Shown: one piece after another, positions 11,944-21,465 of the stretch
Position numbering within the stretch: the stretch's first letter is position 1
Layout of the letters: every line of letters starts with the position of its first letter
From: Parapusillimonas granuli
GTDB lineage: Bacteria > Pseudomonadota > Gammaproteobacteria > Burkholderiales > Burkholderiaceae_B
Assembly: GCF_013416525.1 (NCBI RefSeq)
Contig: NZ_JACCEM010000004.1
Location: 248,001 to 312,000 of the forward strand
Length of the DNA stretch: 64,000 nt
Direction: 5' to 3'
Program-made: the position numbers and the translations under genes
Notes under the pieces: generated by a model
What the model was told of the DNA's origin: nothing
The model's database searches: none
What the model saw: the letters and a program-made list of their open reading frames with translations, nothing else

Positions 11944-12483
11944 ATGTCCGACACCCAAGAACCGCCCCTCGTCTTCACCGCCGACGAGCTCGATCTGCTG
12001 GGCCGCAGCGCAGACGCCCTGAGCGCCTACATGGGCAAGCCCGTGCTGGCCGAAGTCATGGACGCCGAAGAAACGGGATTCGAATGGGTCATCTTCGCCG
12101 TTCCCCTCGACATACAAGACGACCCTTCCGACTTCGTCGTCGTCCAGATCGGCGGCCCCAATGCCAGAATCATCGGCAACAAGGGCGGCATGACCATCGC
12201 CGACGGCGACGTCTTCGACTGCGAATACCTGTGGGCCATACAGCTGTCCGACCTCGAAGGCGTACGCTTCATCAAAGTGGACCAGGAAGGCGAGGAAGTC
12301 GCCTGGGCCGACACCCTGCACGACGTCCTGCCCTTCGTCATGACCGACGAACTCGCCCCTGAAAGCGATGACGATGACGACCTCGACGACGAGGATGGCG
12401 GCGATGACGGCGAAGACCGCGACGCGGACGGCCGCGACTCCTACGGAAGCGGCGGTCCCGGCACGCCGCGCACCCTGCACTGA
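11944..12483 (+). CDS. Hypothetical protein with acidic C-terminal tail
   Basis: A 179-residue soluble protein that I do not recognise. Residues 1-140 look like a compact alpha/beta domain (for example DFVVVQIGGPNARIIGNKGGMTIADGDVF), and residues about 141-165 are almost all Asp/Glu/Gly, ending in a flexible Gly/Ser/Pro tail. There is no signal peptide or membrane segment. It is a single gene divergent from ettA (about 130 bases) and convergent with the glycosyltransferase. The acidic tail suggests binding to a basic partner, which is only an inference. Confidence 0.75.
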   Translation: MSDTQEPPLVFTADELDLLGRSADALSAYMGKPVLAEVMDAEETGFEWVIFAVPLDIQDDPSDFVVVQIGGPNARIIGNKGGMTIADGDVFDCEYLWAIQLSDLEGVRFIKVDQEGEEVAWADTLHDVLPFVMTDELAPESDDDDDLDDEDGGDDGEDRDADGRDSYGSGGPGTPRTLH

Positions 12484-12535
12484 GGCTGCCGGCGCCAATA
12501 GGCGCGGCTCCAGGCCCGGGCCCCGCGCTGCGGCG

Positions 12536-13465
12536 TCAGCTTGCCTTCAGGCGGTCGCGCATGTAGAGCACCGCGCCGGCCGGCCACATCAGCCCCACCA
12601 GCGCGCGCGACGCCAGGCCCTTCAGCTTGCGGCCGGCGGGAAACCCCTGCCGGTTATGGCGCAGATGCAGCGAAAAACGCGTATAGCGGGCGGCCGCCAA
12701 TAGAAACGCCTGCGGACGGTAGCGGAACCAGGGCAGGCATTCCACCACGGTGTCCTGCGCCAGCAGCCACAGGCCCAGGGCATGCTGCTGGCTTTCCGCG
12801 CCCTGCCTGGACAATGAATCGGAACTGTCGTGGTAGACGCGAAACACCTGGTTGACGAAACGGGTCAAATAGCCGGCGCGCGCGATCGCCCGCCACACCA
12901 GGCTTTCCGGCACGAAACCGGCGATCTCCTCGGGGAAGGGAAACTGCAGCAGGACGTCGGTGCGCAGGCAGCCGAATTTCTCGCCCTTGACATGGTATTT
13001 GAAGGTCATGTCGAGCGCCGTGGCGTCGAATACGTCGCGCGGGTACATATCGCCCACGATGCGGCCGTCCGGCTTGGCGCACAAGCCGGTGATGGCGACA
13101 TACCGCGACCGCTCGCGTTCGGGAATGTCGCTCCAGACGCGGGCCATGGTGTACAGGGCGTTGGTATCGAGGCTGTCGTCGCTGTCCAGCGCCACGACCA
13201 GTTCGCCGCTGGCCTTGCGGACGCCCCGGTTGAATGCCGTTTTCTTGTGCTGGTTCCGCTGCCACATGTAGTGGATGGGGAAGCTGGCCTCCTGCTGCCA
13301 GCTCATGACCATGGCGCGGGTGTTGTCGGTCGAGCCGTCGTCCACGATGACCCATTCGAAATCCTGGAACGATTGCTCGCGCAGCGACGCATACACTCTT
13401 TCCAGAGTGTGGGCCCGGTTATAGGTAGGCGTGACAACCGTGAATAGATGGCGCCAGGAAGACAT
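12536..13465 (-). CDS. Glycosyltransferase family 2 protein
   Basis: A 309-residue cytoplasmic GT-A enzyme. It begins with FTVVTPTYNRAHTLERVYASL and VDDGSTDNTR, and the nucleotide-sugar/metal motif is DSD at 94-96 in VVALDSDDSLDT. An acceptor-side domain follows, and the C-terminus (LIGLMWPAGAVLY-like) may touch the membrane. It would transfer a sugar to a surface glycan or lipid acceptor, but no other polysaccharide genes lie nearby, so the acceptor is unknown. It lies downstream of a terminator and so probably has its own promoter. Confidence 0.88.
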   Translation of the reverse strand: MSSWRHLFTVVTPTYNRAHTLERVYASLREQSFQDFEWVIVDDGSTDNTRAMVMSWQQEASFPIHYMWQRNQHKKTAFNRGVRKASGELVVALDSDDSLDTNALYTMARVWSDIPERERSRYVAITGLCAKPDGRIVGDMYPRDVFDATALDMTFKYHVKGEKFGCLRTDVLLQFPFPEEIAGFVPESLVWRAIARAGYLTRFVNQVFRVYHDSSDSLSRQGAESQQHALGLWLLAQDTVVECLPWFRYRPQAFLLAAARYTRFSLHLRHNRQGFPAGRKLKGLASRALVGLMWPAGAVLYMRDRLKAS

Positions 13466-13509
13466 GATGGATATGCATATGAAGTCTTTTTATGCCGCCA
13501 TCATAGGCC

Positions 13510-13541
13510 AAAAAAAAACCGCAGACCCATGATCTGCGGTT
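13510..13541 (-). terminator. Intrinsic terminator of the 42-residue basic protein gene
   Basis: On the minus strand AACCGCAGA (9 bases) pairs perfectly with TCTGCGGTT around a 7-base loop and is followed by nine T residues. It lies 116 bases after the stop of the small gene at 13657-13785 and before the glycosyltransferase start, separating the two transcripts. Confidence 0.8.
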
Positions 13542-13656
13542 TCCTTGCCAGTCTTACTTTTCGTCATAATTTTGTCGCATGTTCCCGCATTTTCAATGCA
13601 GATGGCCGCGTTTGCCCGACGAAAACTGCCATGTCGACTGGTGCGCCGGTGAAGCT

Positions 13657-13785
13657 TCAGGCGCGCTTGACCTTTTCGAGCATCTTGAAAACGCCTTTGG
13701 GCGCGCGCACGAAAAGACGCTTGAAGGCTTTGCCCAGGCAACGGCGCTCAAGGGTGTTGCGACGCGTACGTTTGATTTCCGCCAT
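13657..13785 (-). CDS. 42-residue strongly basic small protein
   Basis: An ATG at 13785 with a GGAG ribosome site seven bases upstream opens a 42-codon frame ending in TGA. The protein begins MAEIKRTRRNTLERRCLGKA and ends with PKGVFKMLEKVKRA; 15 of 42 residues are Lys or Arg and only three are acidic. There is no signal or membrane segment. The composition is like that of small ribosome- or nucleic-acid-associated proteins, but I do not recognise a family. The ribosome site, the stand-alone position and the strong terminator downstream make it a credible gene. It diverges from the tandem uvrA gene. Confidence 0.7.
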   Translation of the reverse strand: MAEIKRTRRNTLERRCLGKAFKRLFVRAPKGVFKMLEKVKRA

Positions 13786-13961
13786 GATGGTTCTCCGGTA
13801 TTTGCTGGCAAAAGGCGCGCGGGTTCAAATAAGGGTTAAACGCACATCGCGACCAAGAAAAATTAACCAGCTATTCTACCTTAAAACTCGTCGCCGCACA
13901 TGATGGGGGCTGCGGGGCGCTTGCCGTATTGCTCGTGGGGCAGAAAGATTATGATATCCGC

Positions 13962-16900
13962 ATGAGCTCACACATCCGCATTTTCGGCGCACGCCAGAAC
14001 AACCTCAAGAACCTCGACGTATCCATAGACACAGGCAAACTGCTGGTCATCACCGGCGTTTCCGGCTCGGGCAAAAGCTCCTTGGCCTTCGACACCCTGT
14101 ACGCGGAAGGCCAGCGCCGCTATGTCGAGACCTTCTCCCCCTACGCCCGCCAATTCCTCGACCGCATGGACAAGCCCCAGGTCGACCGGATAGAAGGCAT
14201 ACTGCCCGCGATCGCCATCGACCAGGTCAACCCGGTTCGCAACTCGCGCAGCACCGTGGGCACCATGACCGAGCTCAACGACCACCTGAAGCTGCTGTAC
14301 GCGCGGCTGGGCCGTCTGTATTGCCGGTGCTGCGGAGCGCTGGTGCAGCGCGACAACGCCCAGTCGATCGCACGGCAGCTGGCCGCGCTGACCCGGGACG
14401 GCGACCCCAGGCTGGTGATCACCTTTCCCATCGTGATTCCGTCGAACTACACGGAAGAAGAGGTCCGCGGCTTCCTGGAACAGCAGGGCTACACGCGCGT
14501 GCACCACGAAGAAACGCAGACGCGCGCGCCCGCCGCCCACGCCGGCAAGTCGAAAAAGAAGTCGCCGGCCAAGCCCGAAACCCTGCGGGTGCTGCATGTG
14601 GTCCAGGATCGCTTCCGCTACGGCGGCGCCGAGCCGGAACGCGTCATGGAGGCGCTCGATGCCGCGCTGCGGCAGGGCGACGGCCACATCGCCGTCCACG
14701 CCATGCCCGAATCGGCCGAATCCGGCGCGGCGGAAACCGTCTGGCGCTTCAGCAACCGGCTTCATTGCGCGCATTGCGACATCGAATACAGCACGCCGCT
14801 GCCCAGCACCTTCTCGTTCAACTCCCCGCTCGGCGCCTGCGAGTCGTGCCGCGGCTTCGGCCGCGTCATGGGCATAGACTACGGCCTGGTCGTGCCCGAC
14901 GAAAAGAAGACCCTGCGCGGCGGCGCCGTCAAGCCCTGGCAGACGAGCAGCTACAAGGAATGCCAGACCGAAATGGAGCAGTACGCCCGCGCCGCCGATG
15001 TGCGGCTGGACGTGCCCTGGGAGCAGCTCGACGAGCGCGAAAAGCGCTGGGTCATCGACGGCGCGCCCGACTGGAAGGGGGGGCCCAGCGCCTGGAAGAC
15101 GCAATGGTATGGCGCGCAGCGCTTCTTCGACTGGCTCGAATCGCGCGCCTACAAGATGCATGTGCGGGTGCTGCTGTCCAAATACCGCAGCTACACCCCC
15201 TGCCCCGCATGCGGGGGGTCGCGGCTCAAGCCCGACGCCACGCTGTGGCGGCTGGGCAGCGACACGCAGGACGGCGCCGACGGCCGCTACCCGCGCTTCC
15301 GGCCCGTCCATGCGGACTGGAGCCGCGAACGGCTCGACGCCCTACCCGGCCTGGGCATCCACGACCTGATGCGCCTGCCCATCGAGCGGGTGCGCGATTA
15401 CTTCCTGGACATCCGTTTCGGCGGCGCCCTGGACGCGGCCGTCGACCTGCTGCTGAACGAAGTGCGCAGCCGCCTGAAGTTCCTGTGCGACGTGGGGCTG
15501 GGGTATTTGTCGCTGGACCGGCAGAGCCGCACGCTTTCGGGCGGGGAGGTCCAGCGCATCAATCTCACGACCGCGCTGGGCACTTCGCTGGTCAACACGC
15601 TGTTCGTGCTGGACGAGCCGTCCATCGGCCTGCATCCGCGCGACATGCATCGCGTGGTGGAGATCATGCACAGGCTGCGCGCCAACGGGAACACCCTGGT
15701 CGTGGTGGAACACGATCCGCAAGTCATGGTCGCCGCCGACAGGATACTGGACATGGGCCCCGGGCCCGGCGAACGCGGCGGACGGGTGGTCTTCGACGGC
15801 ACGCCCGACGCCCTGCGCGCGGCCGGGACGCTGACCGGCAACTACCTGGGCGGGCGGCTGAAGGTGGAGGCCCCGCGGCCCATGCCCGTGGCGGACGGCA
15901 CGCCGAGGCTGCTGCTGGAAGGCGTGCGCGCGAACAACCTCAAGAACGTTTCCGTCTCCATTCCACTGGGCCGGCTGGTCTGCGTGACCGGGGTGTCCGG
16001 TTCGGGCAAGTCCACGCTGATCCAGGACGTGCTCTACCCCGCCATGCTCAAGCAGCAAGGCAAGCCGACCGAAGCGCCGGGAGAATACGACCGCCTGCTG
16101 GGTGCCGAGCAGCTGGCCGACGTGGTGCTGGTGGACCAGACCCCGATCGGCAAGACGGCCCGCTCCAACCCGGCCAGCTATGTGGGCGCCTTCGACGCCA
16201 TACGCAAGCTTTTCGCCCAGGCGCCCCTGGCCCGCGAGCGCGGCTACACGACCGGGACCTTCAGCTTCAATACCGGCGACGGCCGCTGTCCGACCTGCGG
16301 GGGCACCGGCTTCGAGCATGTCGAGATGCAGTTCCTGTCCGACGTCTACCTGCGCTGCCCCGATTGCGACGGCAAGCGCTTCCGGCCGGAGATCCTGGAG
16401 GTCAAGGTCGAGCACCTGGGCAAGAGCGCGTCGATCGACCAGGTGCTGGAAATGACCGTCAGCGAGGCGCTGGAGTTCTTCAGCGGCCTGCGCGACGTGC
16501 AGTGGGGGCTGGCGCCGCTCGCCGACGTCGGGCTGGAATACCTGCGCCTGGGCCAGCCCGTTCCCACGCTGTCCGGCGGGGAAGCCCAGCGGCTGAAGCT
16601 GGCGGGGCACTTGGCGGCCGCCGCGCGCAGCGGCATCTCGTCGGCGCGGGTGGCCAAGAAGGGCAGCCTGCTCCTGTTCGACGAGCCGACGACCGGCCTG
16701 CACTTCGACGACGTGGCGCGGCTCATGCGGGCTTTCCGCAAGCTGCTGGGCGCGGGCCACTCCCTGCTGGTCATCGAACACAATCTCGACGTCATACGGG
16801 CGGCCGACTGGCTGATCGACCTGGGGCCCGAAGGCGGCGACGCGGGCGGGCAAGTGGTGGGCGCGGGCACGCCCGAAGATCTCATGCGCAACCCCGCGTC

Positions 16901-19664
16901 CCACACCGGGATGGCCCTGGCCGAATACGACAGCGCCATCGTCTACGAAGAAAAATCGCAGCAGGCGCGCCAGCTGGCGGAGCCCGTGGCCGACTACCAG
17001 GCGCAGGGCGCGGCCGGCCACAGCATAGAGATACTGAACGCGCGCGAGCACAACCTGAAAGGCATCAACGTCCGCATCCCGCGCGACACCTTCACCGTCA
17101 TCACCGGGGTGTCGGGCTCGGGCAAATCGACGCTGGCCTTCGACATCCTGTTCAACGAAGGGCAGCGCCGCTACCTGGAATCGCTGAATGCCTATGCGCG
17201 CGCCATCGTGCAGCCCGCCGGCAAGCCGGACGTGGACGCCATCTACGGCATACCGCCGACCGTCGCGATCGAACAGCGCACCAGCCGGGGCGGGCGCAAG
17301 TCCACCGTGGCCACCATGACCGAGATCCACCACTTCCTGCGCCTGCTGTACGTCAAGCTCGGCACGCAGATGTGCCCCGACTGCAACGTCGCGGTGGAGC
17401 CTCAGAAGCCGGATCAGATCGTGGCCCAGATCCTGCGCGAATACAAAGGCCGCCACATCGGCGTGCTGGCGCCCCTGGTGACCGCGCGCAAGGGGTATTA
17501 CACCGACCTGGCCAAATGGGCCGCCGGCAAGGGGCATACGCATTTGCGGGTGGACGGCGCATTCATCCCCGTCTCGCCCTGGCCGCGGCTGGATCGCTAC
17601 AAAGAGCACACCATAGAACTGCCGGTCGCGGATCTGCTGGTGGATCCCGGCGCCGAGGCGGGCTTGCGGGCGGCGGTGGGCGCCGCGCTCGAGCACGGCC
17701 AGGGCAGCATGAGCGTGCTCGTCGGCCTCACGCCCGACACCGCGCTGACGCTCGACGAGCGCCGCCGGGGCGGGCTGGCGGCCGCGGCCGCCACGCAGCG
17801 CCATTTCTCGGTCAAGCGCGCCTGCCCGAGCTGCGGCACGAGCTTCCCGGAGCCGGACCCGCGCATGTTCTCGTACAACTCCAAGCATGGGTGGTGCCAC
17901 AGCTGCTTCGGCACCGGCCTGCAGCTGGCCGGCTTCGACGCCGAGCAGACCGGCGAGGAAACGGCCTGGAACGCCTGGTACGAAGGCAGCACGGAGCCCT
18001 GCGCCAGCTGCCATGGCGAGCGGCTCAACCCCGTTTCGCGCGCCTTCCGCTGGCGCGGCAAGTCCATCGCGGAACTCGCCTCCATGCCGGTGTCCGACGC
18101 GCACTCGTTCTTCACCGGCCTGGTCGCGCCGGGGCGCGAAGGCGAGATCACGCGCGACATACTCGCGGAGATCCGCGGGCGGCTGAATTTCATGCGAGAG
18201 GTCGGCCTGGGCTACCTGGCGCTGGACCGCGCCGCGCCCACGCTGTCGGGCGGGGAGGCGCAACGCATACGGCTCGCCGCGCAGCTGGGCTCCAACCTGC
18301 AGGGCGTGTGCTACGTGCTGGACGAGCCCACCATCGGGCTGCACGCGCGCGACAACCAGATCCTGCTCAACGCCCTTGCGGCCCTGGAAGGAAACGGCAA
18401 CACACTGGTGGTGGTCGAGCACGACGACGACACCATCCGGCGCGCCTCGCACATCATTGACGTCGGCCCGGGCGCCGGGGTGCGCGGCGGCATGATCGTG
18501 GCGCAAGGCACGGCCCAGGAAATCATGGACAACCCCGCGTCCGTCACCGGACGCTATCTCAAGCATCCGCTGGCCCATCCGCTGCGGCCGCGCCGCCCCG
18601 TCGCCGGCGACGCGCCCATGATACGCGTGCAGGGCGCGCACCTGCACAATCTGCGCAACGTCGACGCGGCCTTGCCGGTCGGGCGGCTGAGCGTCGTGAC
18701 CGGGGTGTCGGGGTCGGGCAAGTCCACGCTGGCCCGCGACGTCATGCTGGACAACCTCGCCCAGGCGGTCTCGCAAGGCAAGGCGCCCGCCTGGCATGGC
18801 TGCGTGGACATCACCGGCTGGCAGCAGGTGGACCGGGTGCTGGAGGTCGATCAGACCCCCATCGGCAAGACGCCGCGCTCCTGCCCCGCCACCTATGTGG
18901 GCTTCTGGGACGACGTGCGCAAGCTGTTCGCCGACACCCGCGAGGCCCGCATCAGGGGCTGGACGGCGGCGCGCTTCTCCTTCAATACCGGCGAAGGCCG
19001 CTGCCCTATCTGCGAAGGCCAGGGCATGCGCACGCTGGAAATGAGCTTCCTGCCCGACGTCAAGGTGCCTTGCGACGGTTGCGACGGCGAGCGCTTCAAC
19101 AAGGACACCCTCGGCGTCACCTGGCGCGGCAAGAGCGCGGGCGAGGTGCTGAAGATGGAAGTCGACGAGGCCGTGGAGTTCTTCTCGGCGCATTCGCGCA
19201 TCTCGCGCATCCTGCAGCTGATGCAGGACGTGGGGCTGGGCTATCTCACGCTCGGCCAGCCCTCGCCCACTCTTTCGGGCGGCGAGGCGCAGCGCATCAA
19301 GCTGGTGGCCGAACTGGCCAAGGCGCGCCTGACGGACGGCCTGATCAAGACCGGCCGCGCGTCGCGCGTCCCGCATACCCTGTACGTGCTGGACGAGCCG
19401 ACTGTGGGCCTGTCCGTCGCCGACGTCGAGAAGCTCATCCACGTGCTGCACCGGCTGGTGGACGCGGACAACACCGTGGTCGTCATCGAGCACAATCTGG
19501 ACGTCATCGCGGAAGCCGACTGGATCGTGGACCTGGGGCCGGAAGGCGGCAGCGGCGGCGGCCGGCTCGTGGCCCAGGGTTCGCCGGAACAGGTGATCGG
19601 CCTGAAGGACCGTTCACACACCGGCGCGGTGCTGGCTGCCTTCATGCAATCGGCGCGGCAATGA
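13962..19664 (+). CDS. Double-length UvrA-like ABC ATPase (tandem UvrA)
   Basis: A 1,900-residue protein made of two complete UvrA-like halves (about 1-1000 and 1010-1900), twice the size of normal UvrA. Four Walker A motifs (GVSGSGKS) lie near residues 31, 676, 1048 and 1580, and four LSGGE signatures near 524, 869, 1429 and 1772, each followed by a DEP Walker B. Zinc-finger Cys pairs are kept in both halves (CPACGG, CPTCGGTGF, CPSCGT, CPICEGQG). UvrA dimers scan DNA for lesions; here the dimer may be covalently linked. The ATG at 13962 precedes the conserved start IRIFGARQNNLKNL; an upstream TTG at 13929 is less likely. The stop overlaps the pabB start (ATGA). A role in repair or drug tolerance is inferred. 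Confidence 0.93.
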   Translation: MSSHIRIFGARQNNLKNLDVSIDTGKLLVITGVSGSGKSSLAFDTLYAEGQRRYVETFSPYARQFLDRMDKPQVDRIEGILPAIAIDQVNPVRNSRSTVGTMTELNDHLKLLYARLGRLYCRCCGALVQRDNAQSIARQLAALTRDGDPRLVITFPIVIPSNYTEEEVRGFLEQQGYTRVHHEETQTRAPAAHAGKSKKKSPAKPETLRVLHVVQDRFRYGGAEPERVMEALDAALRQGDGHIAVHAMPESAESGAAETVWRFSNRLHCAHCDIEYSTPLPSTFSFNSPLGACESCRGFGRVMGIDYGLVVPDEKKTLRGGAVKPWQTSSYKECQTEMEQYARAADVRLDVPWEQLDEREKRWVIDGAPDWKGGPSAWKTQWYGAQRFFDWLESRAYKMHVRVLLSKYRSYTPCPACGGSRLKPDATLWRLGSDTQDGADGRYPRFRPVHADWSRERLDALPGLGIHDLMRLPIERVRDYFLDIRFGGALDAAVDLLLNEVRSRLKFLCDVGLGYLSLDRQSRTLSGGEVQRINLTTALGTSLVNTLFVLDEPSIGLHPRDMHRVVEIMHRLRANGNTLVVVEHDPQVMVAADRILDMGPGPGERGGRVVFDGTPDALRAAGTLTGNYLGGRLKVEAPRPMPVADGTPRLLLEGVRANNLKNVSVSIPLGRLVCVTGVSGSGKSTLIQDVLYPAMLKQQGKPTEAPGEYDRLLGAEQLADVVLVDQTPIGKTARSNPASYVGAFDAIRKLFAQAPLARERGYTTGTFSFNTGDGRCPTCGGTGFEHVEMQFLSDVYLRCPDCDGKRFRPEILEVKVEHLGKSASIDQVLEMTVSEALEFFSGLRDVQWGLAPLADVGLEYLRLGQPVPTLSGGEAQRLKLAGHLAAAARSGISSARVAKKGSLLLFDEPTTGLHFDDVARLMRAFRKLLGAGHSLLVIEHNLDVIRAADWLIDLGPEGGDAGGQVVGAGTPEDLMRNPASHTGMALAEYDSAIVYEEKSQQARQLAEPVADYQAQGAAGHSIEILNAREHNLKGINVRIPRDTFTVITGVSGSGKSTLAFDILFNEGQRRYLESLNAYARAIVQPAGKPDVDAIYGIPPTVAIEQRTSRGGRKSTVATMTEIHHFLRLLYVKLGTQMCPDCNVAVEPQKPDQIVAQILREYKGRHIGVLAPLVTARKGYYTDLAKWAAGKGHTHLRVDGAFIPVSPWPRLDRYKEHTIELPVADLLVDPGAEAGLRAAVGAALEHGQGSMSVLVGLTPDTALTLDERRRGGLAAAAATQRHFSVKRACPSCGTSFPEPDPRMFSYNSKHGWCHSCFGTGLQLAGFDAEQTGEETAWNAWYEGSTEPCASCHGERLNPVSRAFRWRGKSIAELASMPVSDAHSFFTGLVAPGREGEITRDILAEIRGRLNFMREVGLGYLALDRAAPTLSGGEAQRIRLAAQLGSNLQGVCYVLDEPTIGLHARDNQILLNALAALEGNGNTLVVVEHDDDTIRRASHIIDVGPGAGVRGGMIVAQGTAQEIMDNPASVTGRYLKHPLAHPLRPRRPVAGDAPMIRVQGAHLHNLRNVDAALPVGRLSVVTGVSGSGKSTLARDVMLDNLAQAVSQGKAPAWHGCVDITGWQQVDRVLEVDQTPIGKTPRSCPATYVGFWDDVRKLFADTREARIRGWTAARFSFNTGEGRCPICEGQGMRTLEMSFLPDVKVPCDGCDGERFNKDTLGVTWRGKSAGEVLKMEVDEAVEFFSAHSRISRILQLMQDVGLGYLTLGQPSPTLSGGEAQRIKLVAELAKARLTDGLIKTGRASRVPHTLYVLDEPTVGLSVADVEKLIHVLHRLVDADNTVVVIEHNLDVIAEADWIVDLGPEGGSGGGRLVAQGSPEQVIGLKDRSHTGAVLAAFMQSARQ

Positions 19665-20806
19665 ATCGATGCCGTTTCGAAAATCGCCTGACGGGGCAGG
19701 CTTGGGAAATGCGCGGCTTTCGCGGAGCCGTCCGCGCCCACGCGGCAAGCGAGCTGGCCGCCGCCTTCGCGGAAATCGAGGCGGCGCAGAAACAGGGCTT
19801 CTGGCTGGCGCTGCTGCTCGACTACGAGCTGGGCGCATGGCTGGAGCCGGCCTTCCAGGCGCAGCCGCTCGCCGGTCCGGCGCCGGCGGACGGCGCGCCG
19901 CGGCGGCCCAGGCTCACCGCGCTGGCCTATGAGCACATGGACGCCGTGCCGGTCTGGCCGGCGGTCGACGCCCCCGCCGCCTTGTCGCGCGCCCGGGCCG
20001 GCATGGAAAAACAGGCCCATGCGGACCGCATCGCCGACATCCGCGCCGCCATCGCCCGGGGCGATCTCTATCAGGTGAATTTCACCTTTCCGATCGCCGT
20101 CGAATCCGCCGTGCCGCCCGAGGCGCTGTACCGCGCGATCGCCGGCAGCCATCCCGCCGCCCATTGCGCCTACATCGAGGACGGCGCGCGCCGCGTGCTG
20201 TCGTTCTCGCCCGAATTGTTCCTGGAACGCCGCGGCGACGTGCTCACCGTCAGGCCGATGAAGGGCACGGCGCCGCGCCACGCCGATCCGGCCCTGGACG
20301 AGGGCGCGGCCGCCGCCCTGAAAAACAGCGAGAAGAACCGGGCCGAGAACCTGATGATCGTCGACCTGCTGCGCAACGACCTGGGGCGGATCGCCACGCC
20401 GGGCTCGGTGAAAGTGGACGCCCTGTTCTCGCTGGAGCGCTATCCCTCGGTCTGGACCATGACCTCCACCATCACCGCCCGCGCGCCCGGCGCATCGCTG
20501 GAGCAATTGCTGCGCGCCCTGTTTCCCTGCGGCTCCATCACGGGCGCGCCCAAGATCGCCGCCATGCGCATGATCGGGCGGCTCGAAGCGGCGGAGCGCG
20601 GCATTTACTGCGGCAGCGTGGGCTGGCTCGCCCCGGATGGGGACTGCTCGCTGAATGTTGCGATCCGCAGCATAGAAATGCACAATGAACGCACGGGCGT
20701 CTTCGGAGTGGGCGGCGGCATCGTCCACGATTCCGATCCGGAACAGGAATGGCAGGAATGCCACTGGAAAGCCCGCATCCTCAATCGGCCTTCGGAACCC
20801 GCATGA
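19661..20806 (+). CDS. pabB: Aminodeoxychorismate synthase component I
   Basis: A 381-residue chorismate-using enzyme that makes 4-amino-4-deoxychorismate for folate synthesis, working with a PabA glutaminase encoded elsewhere. The C-terminal chorismate-binding domain shows the catalytic Lys motif as PMKGTAPR, SFSPELFLERRG, ENLMIVDLLRNDLGRI, FPCGSITGAPK and the final GVGGGIVHDSDPEQEW. It is shorter than E. coli PabB (about 450) because the N-terminal tryptophan-binding-like region is reduced. The ATG overlaps the tandem-uvrA stop by four bases and its stop overlaps pabC the same way, giving coupled translation. Confidence 0.93.
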   Translation: MNRCRFENRLTGQAWEMRGFRGAVRAHAASELAAAFAEIEAAQKQGFWLALLLDYELGAWLEPAFQAQPLAGPAPADGAPRRPRLTALAYEHMDAVPVWPAVDAPAALSRARAGMEKQAHADRIADIRAAIARGDLYQVNFTFPIAVESAVPPEALYRAIAGSHPAAHCAYIEDGARRVLSFSPELFLERRGDVLTVRPMKGTAPRHADPALDEGAAAALKNSEKNRAENLMIVDLLRNDLGRIATPGSVKVDALFSLERYPSVWTMTSTITARAPGASLEQLLRALFPCGSITGAPKIAAMRMIGRLEAAERGIYCGSVGWLAPDGDCSLNVAIRSIEMHNERTGVFGVGGGIVHDSDPEQEWQECHWKARILNRPSEPA

Positions 20807-21465
20807 ACATCCAGCTCATCGAAACGATGCGCGTCGAACCCGGCGGCGCCGTCCCGCTGCTGGACCTCCACCTGCGCCGCCTGCAGGCGTCCTGCCGCGA
20901 TCTGGCTTACGCCTATCCGGGTCCGCCGCTGCGCGCGGCCATCCGGCAATGCGTCGCGGGGCTCGACGCCGGCCGCGCCCACCGGCTGCGGCTCTTGCTG
21001 CATGCCGACGGCCGGCATGCGCTGGAGGCGGCGGCCCTGCCCGCCACGGTGCAGCCCGTGGCCCTGCGCCTGGCCGCGGCGCCCTTGCAGGCCGAGCACG
21101 TCTGGCTGCGGCACAAGACCACGCACCGCCCCTGGTACGAACCGGCCCAGCGCTGGCTGGGCGCGCACCCTGCTTATTTCGACGTGCTGTACTGCAACGA
21201 CAAAGACGAAGCCTGCGAAGGCAGCCGCAGCAATCTGTATGTGCGGGACGACGCGGGCGTGTGGCTCACGCCGCCGGTAGACTGCGGCGCCCTGCCCGGG
21301 GTGCAGCGCGCCCGCCTGCTGGAGCAAGGCCTGGCGCGAGAGGCCAGGCTGTCCCGCGCCGACCTGCTGCATGCCTCCGCGCTGCGCGTTTCCAATGCCT
21401 TGCGCGGATGGCTGGACGCGGCCATAGTATTCAATGACCTCGAAGACAAGGACCCGACACCATGA
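20803..21465 (+). CDS. pabC: Aminotransferase class IV protein, probable aminodeoxychorismate lyase
   Basis: A 220-residue PLP-dependent fold-type IV enzyme that would release pyruvate from aminodeoxychorismate to give 4-aminobenzoate. The PLP Lys is most likely the one in WLRHKTTHRPWY; DEACEGSRSNLYV and the LPGVQRARLLEQGL segment match the phosphate-binding part of the fold. It is short for the family (about 270) and starts at the LIETMRV strand. The ATG at 20803 overlaps the pabB stop, which decides it over an upstream in-frame codon. The adjacent pabB strongly supports the folate role. Confidence 0.87.
   Translation: MNIQLIETMRVEPGGAVPLLDLHLRRLQASCRDLAYAYPGPPLRAAIRQCVAGLDAGRAHRLRLLLHADGRHALEAAALPATVQPVALRLAAAPLQAEHVWLRHKTTHRPWYEPAQRWLGAHPAYFDVLYCNDKDEACEGSRSNLYVRDDAGVWLTPPVDCGALPGVQRARLLEQGLAREARLSRADLLHASALRVSNALRGWLDAAIVFNDLEDKDPTP

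Noticed and set aside
15342-19493. A 1,383-codon open frame antisense to the double uvrA gene, and other long antisense frames of similar kind
   Set aside because: High GC content leaves few stop codons in shadow frames. The amino-acid make-up is His/Arg/Ala/Gly-rich with no domain, while the opposite strand encodes four intact ATPase sites.
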